Assembly (NCBI GenBank): GCA_003168255.1 | Contig: PMSU01000084.1 | Coordinates: 62,001 to 126,000 of the forward strand | DNA length: 64,000 bases | Direction of reading: 5' to 3' | Origin: Actinomycetota bacterium | GTDB taxonomy: Bacteria > Actinomycetota > Actinomycetes > Streptosporangiales > Streptosporangiaceae | In this document: positions 30,823 to 39,781 of the stretch, one piece after another | How positions within the stretch are numbered: position 1 is the first letter of the stretch | Layout of the letters: each line of letters starts with the position of its first letter | Made by a program: the position numbers and the translations under genes | Notes under the pieces: model-generated | Told to the model about the DNA's origin: nothing | Database searches by the model: none | The model's input: the letters and a program-made list of their open reading frames with translations, nothing else

Positions 30823-32814
30823 TCACGCGGCTGACCGTGAAGCGGTCGCATAGGCGCTCGTGATCGTCTCGGTGATCGATCCGCCCGCGGCGTCGGCGGC
30901 GCTGGTCCGCAGTGTCACCCGCGCACCGGCCGGGGCCGTGAACAAGGCTGTGTAGGTCCCGTCGCGGCCGACGACCCGCGCGGGATGCCAGGTCTTGCCG
31001 CCGTTGAAGGAAACCTGGACGGCGGCGTGGATGACCGGTGCGACCCGCGCGAGCTGTAGGTGCCCCACGGCGATCCGCACCAGTTGCAGACCCGGCGGCG
31101 CCGCCCCGTCCAGCGCCAGGTTCTGCACCGCGAACCGCAGCGTCATCATCGGCTCGGCAGCACAAGCCCTGCTTCCCACGCCAGCACGCGAGATGGGACC
31201 CACGCCGCACCACCATCCCAGCGGGAGACTCACCCCCGCCTCGTGAGAGGACCGCCAGGTCCACACCGTCCGGCTCGCCGTTGACAGCGTGTCGCTCTTC
31301 CCCGGGCCCAGCGTCCCGGTCCGGGCGGCGGCGAGCGTGAAGCTGATCACCGACGGGCCCGGGCTCAGCTTGACCTGCTTCAGAAACGCCCAGCCGCCGG
31401 GCCGCTGCACCGCGTTCCCGGCCGCGATCTTTTTCCCGTTCTGGTCGATCTGGTAACTGCCCGCGGAGTACCCGCCGCCGACGTGGCCAGGCTGGTTGTC
31501 GCCGAACGGGTCGATCTCCAGCAGCAGCGTGTTACCCGCCCTGGCTGCCGACGGCACCGTCCCGTCCGGCACGAACCTGGCCCACGGATCCGCCGCGCCG
31601 AGCACGCTGACATCGGCCGCGGAATGCAGCGGGTAGGCACCCCAGTCCTGGCGCACCCGCTGGCCGGCGAGGTAGGCGCGATGGGCGTCGAGCTGCCCGC
31701 CTGTCCAGCTTGGCCGCGTCTGCGAGTACTCGTTGAACCAGACGACCGAGGGGTTGCCTGAGACGTATTCGGTGACCTGCGAGGGCAGGCTGACCGGGAA
31801 GAACCCGCCGAAGATGATCCCGCCCTGGAAGGGCAGCAGGCCGCGCATGTACAGCTGGCCCGCCGAGTGCACGGCCTGGTAGTAGCGGGTATCCACGATG
31901 GCGAGCTGGGCGGGCCGCACCACCCGGCGCTGGGCGGGGATCAGCCCGTTGGCGGACTCATACAGCAGGTTGTACTCATACGGCGCCCGGCTTCCCGGCC
32001 GGGACGTGAGCCCGGCGGCGGTGACGGTCCGCAGCGTTCCGACCCTCACCCGGCGGCTTGTCGGGTTGACCCAGAGCGGGCCATGGCCGACGCTGACGGC
32101 GCTGGCGTCGAGGAGCTGGCGGCGGGCCGTTTCGCGGTAGATGTCCAGCGTGGCCCACAGCAGCGAAGCGGACCGCGGGGTCACCATCCGCACCTCGCTG
32201 TCCGCGGACCGCTCGGCGACGCTGACCGTGGTGTCGTCGGAGACCGTGCTCTGCGGCAACACCACGACATGCTGGCTGGTGATCTTCTTGCCGGACCTGG
32301 CCACGAAAAACCCGATCACGAGGTAATGCCCGGCTGGCACGGTGAAGCGGGCCACGCCGTGATGGAGAACCTTCCCGACAAAGCCGCCGAGCAGGTTGAC
32401 GTTGTCCACGTTCGCCACCACGACGGAATCGCCGGTGTCCGGCTTCCCCTCGAGGTTGGTGCCCCTGACTGTCAGCGTGTGGGTCAGGCCGGAACGGCTG
32501 GCCGGCCGTGCGGCAGGCGAGATCCCGGTCAGCCGGCCGTCCCTGTCCACGATCTGGAGGATGGCGTCGGGACCACCGTCGCCGGTTGCGGGAACCGGTG
32601 AGGTTAGCCCTGCTCCGTTCGGAATATTGGCGGTAAAAAAGCGATCGCCGTTGATCAGCAGGATGGGGGCAGATGTTGCCGTGGTCCGGGGGGGCGCTGC
32701 CCCGGACCCGGCGCGTTCCATTTCGGCCGCCGCGGGGACAGCGGAGGAGGCGCCGAGCGCGCCGACCGCCATCGTGATAGCGCATGCGGTCGTGACCAAG
32801 CTTGCGATCTTCAT
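30823..32814 (-). CDS. Large secreted protein of unknown function
   Basis: A 663-residue protein. Residues 1-31 form a signal peptide (MKIASLVTTACAITMAVGALG, cleavage near AVPAAAE). The rest is beta-rich and extracellular, with segments seen in the non-catalytic C-terminal parts of actinobacterial subtilisin-like peptidases (VQVSFNGGKTWHPARV, RDGTYTALFTAPAGARVTLRTSAADAAGGSITETITSAYA). No Asp/His/Ser protease triad motifs are visible, so it is probably not itself a subtilase. It follows an ECF sigma factor and membrane protein with short spacing and is likely the output gene of that signalling unit. Confidence 0.75.
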   Translation of the reverse strand: MKIASLVTTACAITMAVGALGASSAVPAAAEMERAGSGAAPPRTTATSAPILLINGDRFFTANIPNGAGLTSPVPATGDGGPDAILQIVDRDGRLTGISPAARPASRSGLTHTLTVRGTNLEGKPDTGDSVVVANVDNVNLLGGFVGKVLHHGVARFTVPAGHYLVIGFFVARSGKKITSQHVVVLPQSTVSDDTTVSVAERSADSEVRMVTPRSASLLWATLDIYRETARRQLLDASAVSVGHGPLWVNPTSRRVRVGTLRTVTAAGLTSRPGSRAPYEYNLLYESANGLIPAQRRVVRPAQLAIVDTRYYQAVHSAGQLYMRGLLPFQGGIIFGGFFPVSLPSQVTEYVSGNPSVVWFNEYSQTRPSWTGGQLDAHRAYLAGQRVRQDWGAYPLHSAADVSVLGAADPWARFVPDGTVPSAARAGNTLLLEIDPFGDNQPGHVGGGYSAGSYQIDQNGKKIAAGNAVQRPGGWAFLKQVKLSPGPSVISFTLAAARTGTLGPGKSDTLSTASRTVWTWRSSHEAGVSLPLGWWCGVGPISRAGVGSRACAAEPMMTLRFAVQNLALDGAAPPGLQLVRIAVGHLQLARVAPVIHAAVQVSFNGGKTWHPARVVGRDGTYTALFTAPAGARVTLRTSAADAAGGSITETITSAYATASRSAA

Positions 32815-32838
32815 GACGGCCCTTCCTGATCTCCGGGC

Positions 32839-33783
32839 TTAACGGCCGGTCGGGGTCGGGGTCGGGGTCGCGCCGGGCGCGTTCCCGGTGGAACAGCGAG
32901 GGCTGCGGGTCCCGGCCGCCGGGCCAACCCAGAGGATGACCTGATGCGGCGCCCAGGGGTCGGCCTGGTAGACATGCCACGTGCCCGGGATGCTGTGCGG
33001 CAGCGTCCCGCAGACGTTTCCATCGGCACTCAGGTAGCGGTACTGCGGGACGGTCAGCTGCCGCGCGCGCAGCATGGCGAGCACGGCGGCAACCGTCTTG
33101 CCCCGGTAGCTCAGTCCGTGCATGGCCTCGCCGGGGGCGGTCACCGGGCCCGTGCTTTCGTATTGCTCGCCGGGGCGGGCTGCCCGGCCGAAGGTGAAGT
33201 CCGCCGAACCGCGGAAGCCGACCGGCACCCTGACCCCCACCGGGCACACGTTGCCGCCACCGCCGGTCCAGCACCTGCCTTTGGCGGTGATCGTGGTGAT
33301 CCCGGTGACGCCGCTGTTCTCGCCCATGTACACGAGGGTGCCGACAAGAGAAGGGGACACCGGGACCAGTTGGATCGTGAGGTGCAGGTGGTGGGCGGCG
33401 AACTCGGCGCGGTAGATCTTCGGGTCAGCTACCGGGTTGCGCACGGTGACGTCGATGTCGTGGCCGTGCCTGGTGAAGGACAAGGCCGCCGCCTGGGCCT
33501 TCGCCGGGCCGACGGGAACCGGCCCGACCTTTTGGCCGGGACTGCCGAGCGAGGTGGCGATCAGGATCGCGGCCGCGAGGCAGGCGGCGACGGGGATCCC
33601 GATCAGCAGGCGACGTCGCGGGCGCGCGGGTGCGGCGGTGACTGGCGCGGGCGCGGCGGTGGCGGGCGCGGCGCGGGGCGCCGTGGATGTGATCCGCTCG
33701 GCGAGATCGGCGAGCGTGTCCGCGCTCACCATGCGGGCAGCCTCGGCGTCTGAGACGGCTGAAATGCGGCTCACATCGTTCAT
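32839..33783 (-). CDS. Single-pass membrane protein, possible anti-sigma-type partner
   Basis: A 314-residue protein: about 55 cytosolic residues, a Pro/Ala-rich stretch, one membrane helix (RLLIGIPVAACLAAAILIATSLG) and an extracytosolic domain of about 235 residues with a paired Cys motif (RCWTGGGGNVCPVG) and a Pro/Thr tail. ATG 33783 overlaps the sigma-factor stop codon by four bases. The layout (sigma factor followed by a protein with short cytosolic N-terminus and one helix) fits an anti-sigma or sensor protein, though no zinc anti-sigma motif is visible. It resembles proteins that follow ECF sigma genes in many actinomycetes. Confidence 0.72.
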   Translation of the reverse strand: MNDVSRISAVSDAEAARMVSADTLADLAERITSTAPRAAPATAAPAPVTAAPARPRRRLLIGIPVAACLAAAILIATSLGSPGQKVGPVPVGPAKAQAAALSFTRHGHDIDVTVRNPVADPKIYRAEFAAHHLHLTIQLVPVSPSLVGTLVYMGENSGVTGITTITAKGRCWTGGGGNVCPVGVRVPVGFRGSADFTFGRAARPGEQYESTGPVTAPGEAMHGLSYRGKTVAAVLAMLRARQLTVPQYRYLSADGNVCGTLPHSIPGTWHVYQADPWAPHQVILWVGPAAGTRSPRCSTGNAPGATPTPTPTGR

Positions 33784-34349
33784 GCGAGGTCTCCCTTCGC
33801 GGCGTGCGCGCGGGACGGCTGCTGCCTGACCCGATCGCGGGCGAGTGCGCCGGCCAGCCGGCGCCGCGCGCGGTGCAGCCGGATCCGCGCGGCGTTGCGG
33901 GAACATCCCAGCGTGGTGGCGATCTGGCCGGCGTCCAGGCCCTCCCAGCCGGCCAGCGCGAGCAGTTCCCTGTCGGCCTCGGGCAGGCCGCGGAACGCCA
34001 CGGCGATGTCGGCCAGCTCGCCGGTGAACTGCGGTGCCTGCTCGGCGGCTGCCAGGTCAGCGCGCAGGCGATCAGCAAGCGCGGACCTGCGCCGCGCTCC
34101 CCGGTGGTGGTTGGCCAGCACGCGCCTGGCCACGCCGTAGAGCCACAGCCGCGCCTCATCACCGCGGGGAATGTCGTCGAGCCGCCGCCAGGCGGTCAGG
34201 AAGGTCTCCGCGATCACGTCAGCGGCGTCGTCGGAGTTGTCCGTGCGGCGCAGCACGTAGCCGAGGACCGGGCCGTGGGTCGCCGCGTAGACATCCTCGA
34301 AACGCCGCCGCCGCTGCTCATCGCAGGACACGGGTTGCGGGTAACTCAA
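33780..34349 (-). CDS. ECF-family RNA polymerase sigma factor
   Basis: A 189-residue sigma factor. Region 2 is RFEDVYAATHGPVLGYVLRRTDNSDDAADVIAETFLTAWRRLDDIP. Region 4 is FRGLPEADRELLALAGWEGLDAGQIATTLGCSRNAARIRLHRARRRL. The start TTG 34349 is chosen because GAGGGAG lies about six bases upstream; the longer version from 34400 would include this ribosome site. It begins a three-gene operon with the membrane protein and secreted protein. The promoter it recognises is not evident. Confidence 0.92.
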   Translation of the reverse strand: MSYPQPVSCDEQRRRRFEDVYAATHGPVLGYVLRRTDNSDDAADVIAETFLTAWRRLDDIPRGDEARLWLYGVARRVLANHHRGARRRSALADRLRADLAAAEQAPQFTGELADIAVAFRGLPEADRELLALAGWEGLDAGQIATTLGCSRNAARIRLHRARRRLAGALARDRVRQQPSRAHAAKGDLA

Positions 34350-34457
34350 GATTGCTCCCTCCACACCGGACACATGTCCGCGCGAACCGGAGCATTTCAA
34401 GTCGCAAGTCGGCGATTCCTGATCTGAAGGCGGCGGGCCAAACGATATCGGACGGTT

Positions 34458-34497
34458 GTTCCGTTATCTGGAACGCCAACCCCCTAAACGGAACGCC
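34458..34497. promoter_or_regulatory. Operator-like repeats upstream of the IclR gene
   Basis: GTTCC-N7-GGAAC forms a 17-bp inverted repeat at 34458-34474. GGAACGCC also occurs twice as a direct repeat at 34470 and 34490, 20 bp apart. The cluster lies 55-90 bases before the IclR start, as expected for an autoregulatory IclR operator. Confidence 0.5.
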
Positions 34498-34549
34498 CTG
34501 GTCTAGAGTCGAGCGCTAAGAGGGCGGGTGCGCGATGAGGGAGACCGAC

Positions 34550-35383
34550 ATGAGCATCCCGGCGCAGCTAGCCACGGCCGCTGCCCATGCCGGGGGCGCT
34601 GAGCTTGAGCCCGGTGGCCTCCGTTCGGTATCCATCGCGACGCAGGTCCTGCACTGCTTCATCGAACACCCGGAACTCGGCCCCACTCACGTGGCGCGTG
34701 AACTCGGCGTCGCGAAGAGCACGGCGTTCCACGCGCTGGCCGCGCTCGCAGCCGCCGGCCTGCTTGACCGGTCAGCCGCAGGCCGCTACCGGCTGAGCCT
34801 GAACCTGTTCCATTACGGGCAGCTCGCCCTTGATCGGCTCCCGCTCCGCGCGATAGCGCGGCCCATCATGGTCGAGCTGAACGACTCGCTCAGGCTGATG
34901 GTTCAGCTCGGGCTTCCTGCCAACGGGCACGTCATCTATGTCGAACGGGTCGGCAACGGAGGACTCGGCCCGCTAGTCAGTGGCGAGGTGATGCGAAGAG
35001 TGCCCGGATATGCCTCGAGCGCTGGCCGGGCGATGGCCGCATTCGACCCGGCGATCGCCCGCGCGACCGCGCAGGTGCCCCGCCTCAAGCACACCCCGTT
35101 CACCGTCACCGACTCAGTGCGGCTGGAGCGCATACTCCAGACCGCCAGGACGAACGGCTGGGTCAGCTCGCGCGAGGAATCGGCGCTCGGATACTCGTCG
35201 GTGGCGGCGCCCATCCTCACCCCGGCTAACGCGGCTGGACCGCGCGTCGCAGGAGCGATCTCCGCGGTCGGCCGGACGACGCTGGTCGCGGGCCCGCGCA
35301 AGGATTTCGTTGTCGCCAGCGTCCGTCGCGCCGCCCAGCAGGTCACCCGCCTGCTGGCACAATCGACATCGCCGGAGCACTGA
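34550..35383 (+). CDS. IclR-family transcriptional regulator
   Basis: A 277-residue regulator. The N-terminal winged helix (SVSIATQVLHCFIEHPELGPTHVARELGVAKSTAFHALAALAAAGLL) and the ligand-binding domain (PANGHVIYVERV, RRVPGYASSAGRAMAAF, GWVSSREESALGYSSVAAPI) are complete. ATG 34550 has GGGAGA upstream; ATG 34535 is an in-frame alternative. Its stop codon overlaps the next start (TGATG), so the MetE-like enzyme is its closest target. It probably also controls the Rieske and dikinase-like genes downstream. Confidence 0.93.
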   Translation: MSIPAQLATAAAHAGGAELEPGGLRSVSIATQVLHCFIEHPELGPTHVARELGVAKSTAFHALAALAAAGLLDRSAAGRYRLSLNLFHYGQLALDRLPLRAIARPIMVELNDSLRLMVQLGLPANGHVIYVERVGNGGLGPLVSGEVMRRVPGYASSAGRAMAAFDPAIARATAQVPRLKHTPFTVTDSVRLERILQTARTNGWVSSREESALGYSSVAAPILTPANAAGPRVAGAISAVGRTTLVAGPRKDFVVASVRRAAQQVTRLLAQSTSPEH

Positions 35384-36555
35384 TGGAAAGCAGCCAAGGC
35401 AGGATACTGACCACGCACGTGGGTAGCCTGGCGCGCCCGCACCCGCTCCTTGAGCTGATGCGCGAGAAGGAGCACGGGCGGCCCTATGACCGCGAGTCCT
35501 TCGTCCAGGCGGTGAGCGCGGCCGTCGCCGACGTGGTGCGCCGACAGTCAGCGGCCGGCATCGACGTGGTGACCGACGGCGAGCAAGGGAAGGTCTCCTT
35601 CCTGACCTATGTCAAGGACCGGCTATCCGGTTTCGACACCGTGGCGGGCGAGTCGCTGCTGCCGCCGTCGTGGCAGAAGGAGATCGACGACTTCCCCGAG
35701 TACTACGCCCAGTACATGGCTAAGTACTCTTCGACGGTCGCGCCGATGCGTGTCATGGTCGCCACCGGCCCGGTCCGGTACACCGGGCATGCGGCCGTGG
35801 AAACCGACATCGCGAATCTGCGCGCCGCACTCAAGGAAGTCAGCGCCGTCGAGGCGTTCCTGCCGTCCACCAGCCCCAGCGGGTTCGGACGCAACGAGTA
35901 CTACGGCACCGAGAGCGAGTTCCTGGCAGCGGTAGCGGAGGCGCTCCGCGAGGAGTACCTGGCGATCGTCGAGTCCGGCTTCCTGCTACAGGTCGACGAC
36001 CCGTGGCTGATCGAGATCCTTACCGACGACGGCGAGGCCGAGCCCGCTGAGCGCCGACGTCGCGCGCACGAGCATGTCGAGGTGCTCAACCACGCCCTGC
36101 GTGATATCCCGCCGGAACGGGTGCGGCTGCATACCTGCTACGGCCTCAATCACGGACCGCGGCTGCGCGACCTGCCGCTGGCCGACGTGGTCCCGTACAT
36201 GCTGCGGATCAACGCGGGCGCCTATTCCTTCGAGGTCGCCAACCCGCGGCACCAGCACGAATGGCGCATCTGGGAGGATGTCCGGCTGCCTGACGGCAAG
36301 ATCCTGCTGCCTGGCCTGCTGGGGCACGCCACCAACTACGTCGAGCATCCCGAGCTGATCGCCGAGGGCATCTGCAATTACGCGCGGCTCGTCGGGCGCG
36401 AGAACGTGATCGCCAGTGCTGACTGCGGTTTCTCCTCCCGGGCGACGTTCGCCCCGGAGGTGCACCCGACAGTGGCCTGGGCCAAGCTGGCTGCCCTCAG
36501 CGAGGGCGCGACGATCGCAACAGCGCGGCTGTGGCGCCCCGGGACGCCGGCGTAG
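35383..36555 (+). CDS. MetE-C-like zinc methyl/alkyl-transferase family enzyme
   Basis: A 390-residue enzyme of the cobalamin-independent methionine synthase C-terminal family, which also includes epoxyalkane:coenzyme M transferases. Visible are the start ILTTHVGSLARP, the acidic EQGKVSFLTY segment and zinc-ligand motifs HTCYGLNHG and SADCGFSSR (H-x-C and C). It lacks the N-terminal half of MetE, so it is not an ordinary methionine synthase. Within an IclR, Rieske oxygenase and dikinase cluster a catabolic role, such as transferring an alkyl group to a thiol, is more likely than methionine synthesis. The acceptor is unknown. Confidence 0.82.
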   Translation: MESSQGRILTTHVGSLARPHPLLELMREKEHGRPYDRESFVQAVSAAVADVVRRQSAAGIDVVTDGEQGKVSFLTYVKDRLSGFDTVAGESLLPPSWQKEIDDFPEYYAQYMAKYSSTVAPMRVMVATGPVRYTGHAAVETDIANLRAALKEVSAVEAFLPSTSPSGFGRNEYYGTESEFLAAVAEALREEYLAIVESGFLLQVDDPWLIEILTDDGEAEPAERRRRAHEHVEVLNHALRDIPPERVRLHTCYGLNHGPRLRDLPLADVVPYMLRINAGAYSFEVANPRHQHEWRIWEDVRLPDGKILLPGLLGHATNYVEHPELIAEGICNYARLVGRENVIASADCGFSSRATFAPEVHPTVAWAKLAALSEGATIATARLWRPGTPA

Positions 36556-37801
36556 GCCCCGGCAGCGTGTCGCCGAACAGCTCGAGGACCTGGTCGCGGA
36601 TCGGGCTGTAGCGGATCGAGCTCTCGGTCAGCCAGATCTGCCTGAACTCTCTGGCGCTGCCAAACTTCTCTTTCTCCATCGGGAGGTCGATCTGCACGTT
36701 GGCGGCCGGATCGCGATAGGTGCAGATTGGATCCTGACCGTCGGCGACCCGGTCCATCTGCTCGGCGAAAAGGCGTCGCAGGGCAATCACTCCGAGGTCC
36801 GAACGGCCCAGATGCTCCTGGCTGCGGTCGGCGATATCGCCCTGGGTGACCCAGGCAACGATGTCCTGGCCGTCGACGTAATCGCGAAGCCAGCTGCCGT
36901 GCTCGTCGTGCAGCGGCACGGTGTAGACCGGGATTTCGGGCTGCTGGGGAACCGGTCCGCCGGGGGCGTAGGTCTGGTACCAGACGTGCCAGGTGTGCGT
37001 GTCGTCGATCGGCACCCTGATCTGGAACGTCGCCAGGCCGGCCGCGCCGACCCGGAGCATGTGCGGGAACACCAGCGGATGTCCCGTCTTCCAGTCCTCG
37101 TCGTCCTCGGTCTGGCCGTCAAGGACCCGCCGCTTCAGGATGCCGTGCTCGAAGACCTCGAAGGCCACCTTGATGTGCTTCTTCGTCACCACCGGAAGCG
37201 GCGGCTCGCCAGCCAGCTCCTTGAGGAACGAGCCGTAACGCCCGTGCAGCCACTCGACGTGGTACGGATCGACGGAATTCTCCATGATCTGCAGGAAGTT
37301 GCAGGGCAGCTCGGCGTGGGCGATGTCGCGCCAGCAGTCGGCCATCACGAACAGGTCATAGCGGGGCAGCAGCGGGGCAGGCTGCTGCGGCGTGTCAGGG
37401 CCGAGATAGGCGAAGACCAGACCGCCGAGCTCCTGCACCCGGTACGCCGTGGCCCGGATCCGGTCCTTGAACGTGGAGTCGGCCGGCTCACCGGGCTGCT
37501 CGAGGCAGCGCCCGGCAGCGTCGAACAGCCAGCCGTGATATCCGCAGCGCAGGCCGGTCTGCTCGGTGCAGCCCAGGGCGAGAGAGGCCCGGCGGTGCGG
37601 GCACCGTTCCGCCAGCAGCCCGAGCTGGCCGCCGGCATCGCGGAACAGGACGAGGTCCTCGCCGAGGAGCCGGCGCTTCACCGGCATGCGGCCGACCATG
37701 TCGTGGGTGGCGATCGGCCACCAGTAACGGCGCAGCAGTTCGCCCATCGCCGTGCCGGGACCGACCCGGGTGAGCCGCTCGTTCTTCTCCGGGCTGAGCA
37801 T
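36497..37801 (-). CDS. Rieske non-heme iron oxygenase, terminal oxygenase component (phthalate 4,5-dioxygenase-like)
   Basis: A 434-residue oxygenase. The Rieske cluster is bound by CPHRRASL and CGYHGWLFD (C-x-H and C-x2-H). The catalytic iron site is NSVDPYHVEWLHGRYG. The N-terminal ERLTRVGPGTAMGELLRRYWWPIA and LLGEDLVLFRD match the phthalate/vanillate-demethylase-like group. ATG 37801 has GGAGG upstream. The last 59 bases overlap the 3' end of the convergent MetE-like gene. No ferredoxin or reductase partner is encoded nearby. The substrate is probably an aromatic or heterocyclic compound. Confidence 0.92.
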   Translation of the reverse strand: MLSPEKNERLTRVGPGTAMGELLRRYWWPIATHDMVGRMPVKRRLLGEDLVLFRDAGGQLGLLAERCPHRRASLALGCTEQTGLRCGYHGWLFDAAGRCLEQPGEPADSTFKDRIRATAYRVQELGGLVFAYLGPDTPQQPAPLLPRYDLFVMADCWRDIAHAELPCNFLQIMENSVDPYHVEWLHGRYGSFLKELAGEPPLPVVTKKHIKVAFEVFEHGILKRRVLDGQTEDDEDWKTGHPLVFPHMLRVGAAGLATFQIRVPIDDTHTWHVWYQTYAPGGPVPQQPEIPVYTVPLHDEHGSWLRDYVDGQDIVAWVTQGDIADRSQEHLGRSDLGVIALRRLFAEQMDRVADGQDPICTYRDPAANVQIDLPMEKEKFGSAREFRQIWLTESSIRYSPIRDQVLELFGDTLPGPTPASRGATAALLRSSRPR

Positions 37802-37868
37802 CGGGTACCTCCAGGTGTGTTTCCCTGTCCCGACGGTAGGCAGGCCTGCATGCTGGGGGAAGCAGGAT

Positions 37869-37914
37869 GTTTCGCGTAGCCGAACCCGCGCGGTGACGTT
37901 CGTCCTAGCCGAAC
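37869..37914. promoter_or_regulatory. Two operator-like 17-mers in the divergent Rieske/dikinase promoter
   Basis: GTTTCGCGTAGCCGAAC (37869-37885) and GTTCGTCCTAGCCGAAC (37898-37914) match at 13 of 17 positions; the second is an inverted repeat GTTCG-N7-CGAAC. The geometry equals the GTTCC-N7-GGAAC site upstream of the IclR gene, which supports one regulator for both. Confidence 0.5.
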
Positions 37915-37993
37915 GCGGTCGTTGTCAGCGACGGCGGCAGTTGCGACCCTGAGGTAGCCCGAAGGTGGCCGGGATGTGAACGAAGGAGCCGAG

Positions 37994-39781
37994 ATGGCCG
38001 ACGTCATTCCGCTGGACGAATTCGTGTCCGACGAGTGGTACCCGGGGTTCAAGCCCGCCTACGACCACGCCCCGTGGATGGTGGACCCGGTGGACACGTT
38101 CAAGAAGAAGGACGAGGAGACCTTCTGGTTCCTCGACTTCCACTGGCCGCGCGGCCTGACGCCGATGGGCTGGATCTGGGGCGAGGACGGCTACAACTGG
38201 GGAACGCAGCTCGCCGCGGAGACGCTGCCGCTGCCGCCTGGCCGCGGCATGACGTCGCGCTTCGCCGGCACCCACCTCTACGGCTCGGCGGTGCCGGTCA
38301 CCGACCCCCGCGAGATCGGCGCCCGGGCCAAGCGGATCGAGAAGAGCCTGCCGCTTTTCCTGGGAAATTTCGAGGACATCTGGGCCACCCGGCGGCAGGA
38401 GACCGAAGACGGCTGGGCATACCTCCGGTCGGTCGACCTGGGCAAGCTGTCACTCGCTGAGCTTGGCGAGAACCTGGTCCAGGCCCGCGCCTATCACAAG
38501 CGGGCATTCGAGATTCACTTCGAGGTGATGTACCCGCTGCTGGCCAACTTCGTGGGTTTCTACGGCCAGTGCGTCGAGTTCGGCCTGGACCCCGGCCAGA
38601 TCGGGAAGTTCCTGCAGGGCTACGACACCAAGATCATGGAAACCGACCGCGAGCTGTGGCGGCTGACTGCCCAGGCCCGCAGCGGCGGGCTGGCCGACGT
38701 CTTCGCCGCCACCGAGGCCGAGAATCTTTCTGCGGCGCTGTCCGCGCACGGCGGCGCCGCGAGCACCTGGCTGAGTCACTTCGAGGATTTCCTCCAGATC
38801 TACGGCTGGCGCACCGAAGGCTCCTGCGACCTCGCGCTCCCTTCCTGGATCGAGGACCCCACCCCGGCTCTCGGCACAATCAAGACCTTCCTGCTGAAGC
38901 CCGAGGTGCACGATTTCAAGGCCGCGCTGGACGCGGCAATCGCCGAGCGCGAGGAGGCGGTGGACGCTGCCCGTTCCGTGCTGACCAGGGAAGAGCAGGC
39001 GGTGTTCGACGGCGGGCTTGAGTCATGCCGGGCGGCCAACTTCCCCTGGTGGCAGGACGACCACAACTACTACATCGACCTCAAGGTCTCGTTGCCGATG
39101 CGGTGGGCCTGCCAGGAGATCGCCGGGCGGGTGGGCGCCGACGCCAGCGATGACATGTTCTTCCTCTTCTGGCCGGAGAACATGCAGCTGGTCCGGGGGG
39201 AGCGAAGCTACCCGGACTTCAAGCCGATCATCGAGGCCCGCAAGCAGTACTTCGATCACTGGTACCAGCGGCGCGCGTCGATGCCGAAGATGCTGGGCAC
39301 CATCCCGGACTCGGTGGACGACCCGATCGTGATCGAGATCTTCGGCCTGAACGGGCACTTCCTGGACACCATCAAGGCAGCGGCCAGCGGCCAGGAGGTC
39401 AGGACGCTGACCGGCATCCCGGCTTCTAAGGGCATCGCCCGCGGCATCGCCAGGGTGCTGTCCAACGCCGACGAACTGCACCGCATCCAGCCGGGCGAGA
39501 TCCTCGTCTGCGAATCGACCTCACCGAACTGGACGCCCGCTTTCGCCAAGATCGCAGCCTGCGTCTGCGACGGCGGCGGCACCCTGTCGCACGCCGCGAT
39601 CGTCGGGCGGGAGTACGGCGTGCCCACGGTCACCGCCGTGGGGCTGGCGACAGCCATCATCAACGACGGCGATGAGATCGAGGTCAACGGGACGACGGGC
39701 ACGGTCACCGTGTTCCACACCGCGACCGCCGGGTCCACGGAAGGGGCCGAGCCAGCCGCCACCGGCGGGGTGCCCTCGTGA
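37994..39781 (+). CDS. Phenylphosphate-synthase-like subunit with C-terminal phosphohistidine swivel domain
   Basis: A 595-residue protein. The first about 480 residues are a substrate-binding region rich in Trp, Tyr and Asp (e.g. WFLDFHWPRGLTPMGWIWGEDGYNWGTQL) with no close match that I can name. Residues about 485-580 are a phosphohistidine swivel domain with His533 in CDGGGTLSHAAIVGREYG. It lacks an ATP-grasp domain; that is encoded by the overlapping next gene. This split matches phenylphosphate synthase of Thauera, where ATP-binding and His-bearing subunits are separate and a phenol is phosphorylated. Other possible acceptors cannot be excluded. ATG 37994 has AAGGAG upstream; GTG 37976 is less likely. 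Confidence 0.8.
   Translation: MADVIPLDEFVSDEWYPGFKPAYDHAPWMVDPVDTFKKKDEETFWFLDFHWPRGLTPMGWIWGEDGYNWGTQLAAETLPLPPGRGMTSRFAGTHLYGSAVPVTDPREIGARAKRIEKSLPLFLGNFEDIWATRRQETEDGWAYLRSVDLGKLSLAELGENLVQARAYHKRAFEIHFEVMYPLLANFVGFYGQCVEFGLDPGQIGKFLQGYDTKIMETDRELWRLTAQARSGGLADVFAATEAENLSAALSAHGGAASTWLSHFEDFLQIYGWRTEGSCDLALPSWIEDPTPALGTIKTFLLKPEVHDFKAALDAAIAEREEAVDAARSVLTREEQAVFDGGLESCRAANFPWWQDDHNYYIDLKVSLPMRWACQEIAGRVGADASDDMFFLFWPENMQLVRGERSYPDFKPIIEARKQYFDHWYQRRASMPKMLGTIPDSVDDPIVIEIFGLNGHFLDTIKAAASGQEVRTLTGIPASKGIARGIARVLSNADELHRIQPGEILVCESTSPNWTPAFAKIAACVCDGGGTLSHAAIVGREYGVPTVTAVGLATAIINDGDEIEVNGTTGTVTVFHTATAGSTEGAEPAATGGVPS

Noticed and set aside
30823-32814. Subtilisin-like protease
   Set aside because: Only accessory-domain-like segments are seen; no Asp, His or Ser catalytic motif is present.
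31976-33274. 430-codon frame in another minus-strand register over the secreted and membrane protein genes
   Set aside because: Arg/Gly/Pro-rich shadow; the chosen frames have a signal peptide and membrane helix.
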